64,000 nt of DNA, from the NCBI GenBank assembly GCA_963669155.1, contig OZ022589.1:5597723-5661722 (forward strand), read 5' to 3'. This document shows positions 11,540-23,700 of the stretch, one piece after another. A program made the position numbers and the translations under genes. Below the pieces are notes generated by a model. It was not told where the DNA came from. It saw only the letters and a program-made list of their open reading frames with translations, and did not search any database. The first letter of the stretch is position 1, and every line of letters begins with the position of its first letter. This DNA comes from Arbacia lixula (lineage: Eukaryota > Echinodermata > Echinoidea > Arbacioida > Arbaciidae).

Positions 11540-13102
11540 ACATATATAGAGAGAGGGAGAGAGGGGCGGAAGGGAGGGGGAGAGAGATGCAAAATACAAC
11601 ATGATAAACACGTCGGAGAAGAAATGATTTTCAGCAGCGTGTTTATAATTTTGAATCTTTATGTTCATCGTCATTACAATCTCTTCATTATTTATATATG
11701 TTTATATATTTATACTAAACAAAATTAAAGAAATTGCGATGACGATGAAAATGTAGAAACAAAACACAAATTTTATTCACACACCGGTAAAGAACAACAT
11801 TTTGGCCCATTGCTTTTACATGTATCAAGTCCGACCATGCATCTGTATACATGCTATGTGTAGTGAAAATAGTAAGAATTGTGAATTGTGAATTGAATTG
11901 TGATTATGACTTTGTATTATCAATCTGTAGATGCGAGTGTGTGTGTCTTTGTGCGTGTATGTATTGTTGCAATAGTAACCGCAAAAGGCAAAATTGTCAC
12001 TTTTCAAAAGTCAGAATGGTAATTTTTGGATTCTGAATTTTTAATGACTTCCATTTTTGGTCCATAGTTTATGTCCTTTCAATGTGTAACATCCATCTCT
12101 GGATGCACACCTACCCCGACACTTAATCCATTGTTCTGGTTGAGTGAGCAAAAAAGTACATGTACTCATCCCTCTTGAGTTTGAAACTTTTAAAAAACCT
12201 TTATTTTTGTGAAAAAAATAAAAAGTCTAGATATTTTGACAAAGATGTATTTGAACATACGAAGGCATTTTTGTGTCATAGTTGAGCGAATACACTTTAA
12301 AAATTGCACAAGAAATGCCAAAATGGACTGATAAAACGGCATAAACAATCACCCTTGTGACTTTTGAAAAGTGACAATTTTGCCTTTAATGTGTGCTCAC
12401 TCAAGCATGACTGATTGGATTAATGTGATTTTCACACGCAAGTTAGTCATTAAGTTTCGAAACAATCCTGCCAAATTATTTTGCTCAACACTTTTGATCA
12501 AAAGTTATTTTGCTTAGGGGGGTGGGGGGGCATACTTTTTTGTTGTGTTTAGAAAGAAACGAACACCAGCCGTGCATGAACAATCTTAATATCTTGTTGT
12601 GTGTACGATCTCAATCAATCAATCACGTCGGGTAATATTCCTCAGTTCCATGGACGGGATCTTCCGAACGGTTCCTATTCTTCATTAAATTGATTAATTT
12701 ATGTGTTTCTTGGAGACCAGTGTCTGTTCGTAGAGAATCGATATACTGGGTTTCCCCCTTTTTGCTTTTCCATGGAATGGCTGCCACAATAGAGCTGGAT
12801 GGAGTGTCAGCCAAAGGTGCCGTTCGTGTCCAGCAAGTTTTAGTCTTCTTGTCACTTTTGAGCTGACCCTCGGGAGATTGCCGTACAGCCTTGAGTTCCT
12901 CATTCTCAGAGCTGTCTCAGAGAAGATTTACATAAAAAGATACATTTACTGTGTAGATTATCTGTCTTTATACTAATATGTTTATGTAATGAAATGAAAT
13001 ATGGAGGTTTGCATTTCACATGATTGAAGAATTACATACACACGCAACCATACATGCACACAAGCATGCACATGCACGCACACACACACAGGCACGTACA
13101 TG

Positions 13103-13163
<61 letters not shown>

Positions 13164-14411
13164 GGGCACGCACATGCTACACACACACACACACACTGTC
13201 TGGCTTGCTCTCCAGCTCGCGCCCTATCCATTACTACATGTCCTATAGCTTTATGCTGCTTTTTTCTCTTTTCCTCACTCCTCCTCCCTTATGCACACAA
13301 TATCAATTGACAACAATATCAATTCACATGAAGCATCATTTGCCATTGCAGCAGTTTCACTTTAATTCATGAATATGTGTTACATTGGAATGCAAGATGG
13401 CTCCTTTACTAATACAATTCATTACTCATTGCTGTAATTTTCTCACCCATTAGTTTATTGTATAATTCATTACATGAACAAAACGTAGTATGTAATTCTC
13501 CATCTAATCAAGATAAATGGAATTACATACATGTGCCCAAGGTTGTATTTATTGATTTCGCATTTGTCAAATCACACAATAACATTTCCTCCCAATAGTG
13601 ATGATGTAACAAACATAACACACCCTGTTCTCAATCCCTACTTTCCTTACACATCTTATATAGAGAAGTCATTTTCCCAGCTATTTTGCACATGCTGGTA
13701 AAATGGTATTTTGGTAGAGGATGGAATGTGAAGCTTGAAGTTTGTAACTCGGCCGCATGCAGAATTGTTAATTGCCCCACCTTTCCAATGCACTCCTCAA
13801 TGTGGCACTGACATGCACTTGCTGTAAAACACTACAGACCAGTTTAAGGGTGTTTGCTTAGGGGCAAGAAAACTTCAAGCTCTTGTTGTGAGCAGGTCTG
13901 AAATAAACTGCTCTGACCAGTAAGGTGTTGAATGTCATACAGAGATATATATGTTTTGCATTTTTAAAGTATTATAAAGTGCCTCTAGAAAGTAGCACAT
14001 TTTCCACTATTCTGGCTAACCATTCATTGTAATCACAGCTGCAAAAACTCATTCATCATTGTCATGATCCTCAGTAAATGTTATTGTTCTAGTGTTTCAA
14101 ATTATTACACTGCTGCATGCAACCCGACCCAGTTCTTGGAGGCGTGTTCAAACACGACTGCATAGCGCCTGCATAGTAATGTGTTCCTACTGTCGCAAAG
14201 CGACTTTCAACTTTACATGTAGCAATATGTTAATGTCATGATGGCTCTCCACTTCATAGGAATAGAGAAACCACATAGAGGACCCCACAGGAGTGCCATT
14301 ATGGGAACGGGCAGCAGCACACTGCTATCATGTGGATGGACTTTGAGGAGCAGTGATCAGGAGGGATTTAGTTGTGGCATGAAATTATGCTGCAACGGCC
14401 AGACACACAGT

Positions 14412-14608
14412 TACTATATACGCCATATATTTCACCGGGTTTCTATTTTCGCGCATTTCGCGAGTCTGGACTATTCGCGAATTTACCAGCACGCAAAATG
14501 ATTGTACTACTAGTACTCCATGATCGCAAATTTAACCACTCGCGAAATTGTCGGGAAGTCTCGATTCTTGAAAAATTAGACTCACGAAATATATGGCGTA
14601 GACAGTAC
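14412..14608. mobile_element. MITE family C (copy 1)
   Basis: Ends TACTATATACGCCATATATT and its near complement; interior rich in CGCGAA and TTCGCG. Copies at 17566-17788, 35121-35333 and 54366-54568. Confidence 0.75.
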
Positions 14609-14636
14609 ATGTAACATGAAGAGAGACAGGAATCGC

Positions 14637-14720
14637 TTAGATCTTGTTGAAGGCGGCGATATCGACTGATTGGACGTCGTCAAATTCTTCAATTTCCTCC
14701 TGGAGATCATCTACACTGAC
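14637..14720 (-). CDS. EEF1B2: eEF1B terminal coding exon 7
   Basis: Acceptor GCACAG before 14720. Residues 192-218: [20 protein letters not shown] then IAAFNKI and TAA at 14639-14637. A MITE (14412-14608) begins 29 bp after the stop and so probably lies in the 3'UTR. Confidence 0.95.
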   Translation of the reverse strand, partial: VSVDDLQEEIEEFDDVQSVDIAAFNKI

Positions 14721-17700
14721 CTGTGCAAATGAAAAAAGCAGAAGAAAAGACACAAGAATCTCGTTAGGACAGTACAAGATTGACTGCTGCATATCTGGAA
14801 CATTGCTCACCAGGACTTTTTATCTTATGAAAAGCTCTGTTCGGAGCAGCATAAATCAAATTATTGCTTTCCTCGGGTGTAATTATTTGAAAGGCTCATG
14901 TAGTGGGGTTTGTTACACAGAATATTGGTGGCAATGTGCAGTGACAGTGCTGCCCATTCATGTGCCGTACGTAAGTAATCATTTCCTCAAGCACTGCAGA
15001 CAAAACCCATAGAGCAACGTTTCATCTGGTACAGGAAAAGCTCAATGACATAAATACAGACATTTTATCAGGGCAAGTACTAATTCGCTCCCTCAAGACG
15101 AAATTTGGGTCACTTCGTACAAGCTTTGGGGTAGCCATTCAAAACTTATGTGAAAGACGTGCATCAAATTAGTATACATGATAAAAATGGTCTATTCATA
15201 CAAAAGCATCTTCCCTCTGATAGAGAGGGTTAATCAATCAAGCATGTTTCACAGGTACATGTATAAAACAAGCTTCTTTGGTTTTTTACTTATCATCACA
15301 CACAGAAATGTAACCATAGCATATCAAGATTTCATTTGTGCACATCATAAATCTGCACGAAGAATAAGCACAATTATTTCCATCAAGAAATCTTGAATAC
15401 TGGGCAGCCCATTTGCAAAAGTAACGACACTCGGCATAAATCAGCAGTACAGTTGGGCCTGAGATCAATGTCACAGCAGATTGCAATCCATTACAGACAG
15501 ACTGTAGTCAATGTATGGAGCTGATTGCATTTGATTGCAATCAGCTGTGACGTTGATTTCAGGCCCAACTGTATGTATAAAATCCCTGTTTATGTTTGAT
15601 ACACCCTGTTTTATAATGACCATATATATATACCATATTCCAGCTCTCAGTGTATCGCTCAGGGGTGAGCCACGCACCTCAATGCATCTCTGTGCGGTGC
15701 GAAAAGCTGTGATGTGGTCTATTGCGTATTGCGGTCTGTCGTCTCTAGGCTACAGAAACTGCTTAGTTTTGGACAACCCCTCCAAAACATCCTAAAAATC
15801 TAGCAATCAATTCAATCTGCTCAAAGCCCGTTTCCAGTACTTTTCTTTTGGAAGGGGAAGTTCCATTACAGTATTTTCTTCTATTTTCTATGATTTCCTG
15901 CAAAAATGTATTCGTTAAACCTGTGAAAAGGCTACCCCGTCTTCACCTAGCAGTGCAACGGTACTCACCTTCTCATCTTCGACTGTACACAGCATCTGCA
16001 GTTTCTCGATTCCATAGCACAATGGTACTCTTTTGCCTGCAATAATGATACATTAAAAAAAGTGAGGAATAAGCAATGCATACACTTTGATGAACTTTTG
16101 GAATATCCTTATATTTACTGAAGAGCACATTTCAGAGATTGCTTTTTATGTGTAACAAGATATTTCTTTTAGTGAAAGGGCTTTTTGGGGTAATTTTAAT
16201 TCACAAAGAAATTTTAGGCATACACCCAGTAGAAAGTATAGCATGCTCCATCCTGTAAATGAACAAAACACAAGTCAGATTTTTTTTTTTTTTTAATATT
16301 CATGAGTAGCAGTTCGTTCATTTACAGATTGGAGCACACTATCCTTTCTACTGGCTGTATGCCTACAATGTCTTTGTAAAGAAAGATATTTCTTGATACA
16401 ATCTTTGTTTTGCTGGTACTCTCTTCGTACTAAAAAGATCGGCTAATCAGCCTGTTAGAAAATCAAGCAGAGAACAGGAGGAAAAGGCAGGGAGTTAAAC
16501 CAGCACCTACTGATTGCCGGGAAGCGACACCACAGTAGCAGTTAAGCAAAGCTTTTATCATCTCTAGTTTGTCAACAAACACATTAAATTCTTTACAGAC
16601 ATTTCTTGTGTTATGAAACTTGCCAATCAACCTGTAACAGAAAAATACAACCATGGTTTTCTCAACCATGCCTCTCATCCATGTTTGCTTGCAATTGTTA
16701 TTTTTTTCTTCTAGGGGACTTGCACAAGACTTGACCCGAACTTCTCAGAACCATGCAGACATACAGTGTACAAGATTATGACTGCTTTAATTCCCCCTGA
16801 ACGATAATTGCAAAAGGTTCAGTAAGAAACAAATCGGAAAAGCAGACAGGAGAGAAGCTCAAATGAACCTCTGTCACTGAAGACTTCCTAATGTTTTCAA
16901 AATCAAGTGAAAATCAATTGGTCTAGTCTGTTCTTATTCCAAAGGGGAGTTCTTATACGGCAAAGGTTACATTGCGACCTTCCAAAATGATACACCACCT
17001 TTGAAAGTTATGGGTAACAAGTGGCAAAAACTAAGAAAAATATGTTATAATCATGCTGCCATCCTGCTCATGTATTAGGTCCTACTGCCTTCGTTTTCTT
17101 TCAAGATATCAGAAAATAATAATCTCAAAATTATGTATTTTTAATTTTAAAAATTCCAGGCCCCCCAATGACAGCAGAACGGTTTGCCATGATTATGACA
17201 TATTAAGCTTTGCACCTTTCTCATTATCTGTCTGTATAGAGTCACATTTAATAAATCCATCATACAAACGAAATATTGATTGCGAGAGGTAAATCAGTGT
17301 CCCCTCAAAATTACTTTAGTAATCAATCGTAACTTGCAAGAGGTATGGATCACAGCTCATGTGGATCTATTCTTAGTATATGATTGATCATACATGCACA
17401 ATTATACATTGGCTGGACTAGCATCAATTAGTAGTTTTTGTGAGACAGACAGTTGCAATAGATAGCAAATGGGCAAGTAGTTGCAAAGCTGCTTTCTGAT
17501 GTAGATCACTCTCTGATACAGAATCCCGACTGTATACAAATTGTGTGCCACTCAGGTTTGCTTGTTACTGTATTATATGCCATATATTTTGCAAGTCTAA
17601 TTTTTCGTGAATCAGGACTTCCGGAAAATTTAGCGAATGGTTAAAATCACGATCGTGAAGTACTAATAGTGGTAGTACATGTGCTCAAGCACGTCATATT

Positions 17701-20700
17701 CATAATTGTGTTGTTAAATTCACGAATAGTCCAGACTCGTTAAATTAGCGAAAATAATAACTCCGTGAAATATATGGCGTATACAGTACTTGATCTGTAA
17801 TCTGTTTATACTTACAAGCACCCCATAATAGACCATCCTTTTCAATGGCCCTGACCGCTTTCTCCATGTCTTCCAGCTTTGTTTCGTCGTCACATGGCTT
17901 GATGTCAAAGAGAATGCTCGATTTGGCGATGACGACCTCTGCAAATTCAGGAAATGGATGAAAAAAACACATTGATGAATTTCAATATTAGGATTTAACA
18001 ATTTGGCAGTGTCTACACAACAGGGAAAATATAGGCTACTTTTTTTTTATAAAACAAAAATCATGAATATGTTGTGCAAAAACCCTAAGAGGAGTTTGAC
18101 TACCATGTTCGCAGCGCAACCTGCTGTAACTATAAGGCAGACTTACCTTTCAAACAGAACACTAACAGGAAGGTAAGAATGAAGACTTGGTTATAACTGA
18201 ACAATTTGGTTACATCTACATCATCTTCATGTATGGAAGTGCGGCATGGTCAATAACACTAGACAAGAAAAAGTGTTTGGAGAGTTGTGAAATGAGGTTC
18301 CTCAGACATATGATGAGGATTTCATGGACGGATGAAGTAACCAATGAACAAGTTCTTCTAAGGAGAGCTGGAGGAGAAAAATGATTGTGGAGAATAGAAC
18401 CGGGCACGTGAGTTTTTGGGGATATTATAATGAGAAGTACAGTCTGGAAAAACTGGCAATGACAGGAAAGGGAGAAGAGGAAACAAACAGATAAATTAGA
18501 TGACCAGTCTAAACACATGAATTGAAGAAAGATGTGTCAGTCAGGGAGGTGGAGCTGATCCAAAAGGCAAGGAACAGAGATTTGTTGTACCCCATGATCA
18601 CCTTCGTCTCGTATAAGGCACTAAAAGAAAGAAAACTTTCAACCTAGCCCTTGTGTTTCTGTGAGATTTTCTACTCGAACACGGCGTAATTTCCATTTCC
18701 TTGACTTAAGTTTTGTTCCCCTTGCAGGAATATCATTATACTGTACATGGAAATCAATTAAAGCGAAGGCATACTTACTCTTTGGTTTCTTTACAACCTC
18801 GATTTTCACAGGTGCCTGTGTGAAACAAAAGTGATACATAAAAAATTATTAAAAAACATTACGGATTAGAGAAGGGAATACGGGACAAGTAATTATGTCA
18901 GTCCTGTTCAGCCATTATCACAGGTCTGGGTCTTGTTTGATTTCAACAACTGTGTCACATTGAAAGGATTCCTTCACACGATCAAAGAATGCAATTTTTT
19001 AGCCAAGATGTGCTCACAGAAGTAATCATAGTTGTAAAATGCAAAGTCCAATTTTTGAGAAAACTTTGCAAAACGGTGTGGAAGACTAGTAAGACATAAC
19101 CATAAAAGCTTGGCGCACATTTTCACTACATAGAATGTCATGGCGCATATACCTTAGCTGGCTTGTCGTCATCATCTGAGCCGAAGCAGTCAAAGTCGCT
19201 GTCGTCGTCCTCATCATCGTCATCTGGTTTTGAGCTGGCTGCCGGTGTGCCTGATGGGCCATACTCGCTCAGTGCCTTCTTGACTCCCGGAAGACTATCA
19301 AGCAAGCAATACCAATCAACACACTTTGATATCTTTCTCTCTCCTCTCTATTCTTGCCACACTTTGCTTGAGTTCTAAATAAAATGTTAAAACATTGGAA
19401 CATTCTTACCTACCCAAGTTCTATTGAACAAATTCTTAGGGACACACCTACCATATTTCTAGCCATCTGATGTAGACAATATTTGTGTTTCATAGTACCT
19501 GAAACCTTACAAAACTACAGCAAGTTGACATTACAGGAGTGAGAAATAAGCTCTAGCAGCTACCTGCATACTGCGATGTTTTGTATAGACTGGTCATCAT
19601 CTTTAACATGTCATTGTTGATTTAGCAAGACCATTTATTTTCTTATCTCAACTTCATGGGTGTTTTTTTTTCTGTAAATAGCCAACTGTATAGGAATTTC
19701 AGATGCTGCACAGGAGCTTCCACACATGAGGGGTTGCTAGGTCTGGTAATGCCATCTAGCTCCCATAGACAACTTGCATTATAATGGCACAAACAAATTG
19801 AAAACACATAAAGAGTCGAGTCTTTTACAGGGCCCTTAGAAAGATGAATCAACAAGGCATTAGCAATATTGTGTCTCGCCCACTTGCGAAAATAACCAGA
19901 AATATCGCGATCTCCGTTGCTAGGCAAAAGACTTGTCTGTGACCTCCAACGGTACCATAACATGAAGGTACCCCCAGCGCATCTATGACCCAAGTTAGGT
20001 TGTAATCCAAGCAACCTATGTGAAGTTATTTGTCAAAAGAGAGTCTTGCAGGTAAACTTTAACGTATGACCTCAAATGACCTTTTACCTTATCCTGTGAC
20101 CTCCAACAGCAGCATAACATGAAGGTATCCCCAGTGCATCTATGACCCAAGTTAGGTTGTAATCCAAGCAAACCATGTGAAGTTATTTGTCAAAAGAGAG
20201 TCTTGCAGGTAAACTTTAACGTATGACCTCAAATGACCTTTGACCTTATCCTGTGACCTCCAACAGCACCATAACATGAAGGTACCCCCAGTGCATCTAT
20301 GACCCAAGTTAGGTTGTAATCCAAGCAACCTATGTGAAGTTATTTGTCAAAAGAGAGTCTTGCAGGTAAACTTTAACGTATGACCTCAAATGACCTTTGA
20401 CCTTATCCTGTGACCTCCAACGGCACCATAACATGAAGGTACCCCCAGTGCATCTATGACCCAAGTTAGGTTGTAATCCAAGCAACCCATGTGAAGTTAT
20501 TTGTCAAAAGAGAGTCTTGCAGGTAAACTTTAACGTATGACCTCAAATGACCTTTGACCTTATCCTGTGACCTCCAACGGTACCATAACATGAAGGTACC
20601 CCCAGTGCATCTATGACCCAAGTTAGGTTGTAATCCAAGCAACCCATGTGAAGTTATTTGTCAAAAGAGAGTCTTGCAGGTAAACTTTAACGTATGACCT

Positions 20701-23700
20701 CAAATGACCTTTGACCTTATCCTGTGACCTCCAAGGGCACCATAACATGAAGGTACCCCCAGTGCATCTATGACCCAAGTTAGGTTGTAATCCAAGCAAC
20801 CCATGTGAAGTTATTTGTCAAAAGAGAGTCTTGCAGGTAAACTTTAACATAGAAAAAGAGAGTCTTGCACATACTCTTTAATATATGACCTCAAATGACC
20901 TTTGACATCATCACATGACCTCTGACAACACCATAACATGAAGATATCCCTAGTGCTTCTATCAACCAAGTTTGGCTGCCATAGCTGTAACAGTTGCCAA
21001 GTTATGGATCATAAGAGAGTCTTGCAGGTAAACTTTAACATTTGTGACGGACGACGGACGACAGACGGACGACGGACGGACGCCATTTGCAACCATCTTA
21101 AAGGGAATAAACTGTACTGGGAAGACAAAAAGGCTTCAAAAGGTGATCGTGAGCTATCTTCTTACCAATGGTCTTAAATTCCATGTATTGTCCAATTCAG
21201 AAACTTGCTGAAAGTTATTTGCCCTCAAATCATCCAGATTTGGAGTAATTAATAATAAGCAGTGAAATTTATTAAATGTTCGGCCCGAGCATTTGGGGGA
21301 TATGTGATTTAATCACTAATAACTACAAATGTGGATCATTTGAGGGCAAATAACTTTCCGCACATTTCTAAAATAAACAATACATGAATTTAACACCATT
21401 AGCAAGAAGATTGCTCATGATCACGTTTTGAAAACTTTTTGTCTTCCCAGTACAGTATATTCCCTTTAGCAGTCCTGCAGAGGTCTACAGTGTGTCTTTG
21501 GTGATGACTGTCTTCTGCTGTTCTTGGCAGCTTCTTTGCTGATTTTGGCTTCTCTTGGCTGCTCTTATATAGCCACTCTTGGCTGCCTCTCGGCTGCTCC
21601 TGGCAGTTGTAAGCAGGACCGGCATCATCGTCTTACCTGTCAAAAGTAGAAGCGTAGGACTTGACTTGGTTGTACCAGCGGAGAGCATTGAAAAGCGCCT
21701 CCTTTGGGGCTCCGCTCAGACCCTTGTAGACTACAACATCTGCCTGCGATACAGTGTACCTGCAGAGCACAGAAGAACAAAGGGCATGTTTATCAACTCT
21801 TTTTTTGGTAGAATTAAAGTTTCCAAACGCGTTTAAATTTTTTTAAATGCGTTTCAGGGAGTTGATAAACCCAAAGGTGTTTTGATTATGGGGTTCGGAA
21901 AGCTGTTTTGAAACATGCAAATTTGTGCGATCCTAAATGCGTTTGAGCCAGAAACGCGTTTAGAGCAGCGAGATAAACGCAAAGCTGTTTTGAAACGACT
22001 TTAAACACATCGATCGCACCCTATTGTATTACAGTGCACGCGTAACGGCGCAGTAGAGCTGCGCAATGACAAGGCCGGTTTTCGACTTGGGCGATTGAGT
22101 TGATAAACGCACCGTTTTTTAAACACATTTGGAAACGCGTTCGCGAAGGCCTTTGGAAATGTGTTTCAAATTCTGAAAAGATGATAAACACAGCCAAAGT
22201 GAGATTGTCAGCAGGTTCATCAGCAGTGGAAGTTAGAAAATGTGCAGCACTTCCATCATGTACATGTACCCACTAAAACACTTAAAATCAAGTAACATAA
22301 AGGACCGTGCAGGACAAATTAAGGGGCAGTAATACTTGTATAATGCACAGTGAAATACAAGATGCTATTGCACTTAATGCGTTTATATGCAAACAGTTGG
22401 ACGCGTGATTTATTTTTGCAATGCAGAAAGTGAGAGAGAGAGAGGAAAACAGGGGGGCGGGGGGATAGAGTGAAACTAAAGCAGTGAAATAGGAGACATT
22501 GTACGGCTATGAGAAATAAAGAATAGAACAATTAAAGCCATTAGAGAAAAGAGAGAATCGAAAGGGCACCTAAATGAAGTGTGACAGATAGAAAGAAGGA
22601 AAGGAAGAGAGAACATCAGAGAAGATGCATAAAGTGAAGGAAAGGAATGGGTTTAGACTCTAACTCTTTGCGGAAAAATAAAAAAAGAATAAGAGAAGGG
22701 AGAGAACTAGAGATGTATGAAATGTATGAAATATGACTGCACGCAGTTGACTGCCACTGTGGTATGCCTACGTCCTCCTGCGCAGACACTTAAATATTGC
22801 CAAAATTAGGTTTAGAGTTACTTTTGTGGGATACTTTCAAAAGATGCATAACTATATATGCATCATGAACATCTCATAATCTAATGTGTTTTCAATCTTT
22901 TGAGAAGATTGCTTTCGACTAGCTCACCCATGTCACCCTTGATTTTTCCTTCCTCGTAATGGGACACAATACGTGCCTTTACGGTTGTTGTATCGCAAGG
23001 CATTATGGGATGGAATTCTAGTACGCGAGCATTCAGTGATCGCTGCGGTCATTGATTACAATGTCATTTTCATGATAAAGGTTTGTTACGTGCATCAGTT
23101 CCGACGTGATAATTTTCAGTAAATCTGAATTGTATTTATACGATGAGAACTTTTGATTCGTATTATTGTATCTAAATAGTGATTTATAACGGGTTTGTTG
23201 AGAAAATAATAAGCAAAGAGAGAGACCTTCGAGACGTCGTTGAGACTCGGGTGGTAGTCCCATATGTGCAAAGATGTGTGTGTTGTGATGTGATGTGTGA
23301 AATTAAATAAAAAGTACAATAATACGAATCAAAGTTCTTATCGTTAAAATATGATTCAGATTTACTGAAAGTATTCGCGTCGGAACCGATCCACATAACA
23401 AATCTGTAACATGAAAATAATAATATTGAACTTCGCGCTCACAGCGGCTAGCGTCATGAGCGTGTAAACGATATGACCGCAGTGATCGCTGAATTCCGTC
23501 CCATCATGCATTGCGATGCAAGAACCGTAAAGGCACGTATTGTAATCAGGGTTGTTTTTCTGTCTTGGGGTCAACAGAATAAGTTTGTTATAAAGAAATC
23601 TCATTATAACCGTGCTCGTTGTAAGTGACAAGCCCGGGGGGGTCACTCTCCACATGGCTTGCTACCCACCCGTGTCCGACAACCTCAGAAATGCACCCTA

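Larger units (their letters stand above)
8057..14636. other. Intergenic interval without visible exons
   Basis: Holds a MITE just after the SVEP1-like stop (8071-8227), a small hairpin near 8719-8752 (GGGCACTCTT arm), AATAAA at 10168-10173, and CA/TA microsatellites at 10252-10273, 11466-11534 and 13078-13196. I saw no conserved coding segment on either strand. Confidence 0.6.

Noticed and set aside
13020..13372. Several overlapping His/Thr-rich frames
   Set aside because: Translations of a CA microsatellite in all frames.
19991..20870. CRISPR-like array
   Set aside because: The units are contiguous 157-bp direct repeats without spacers, in a eukaryotic intron.
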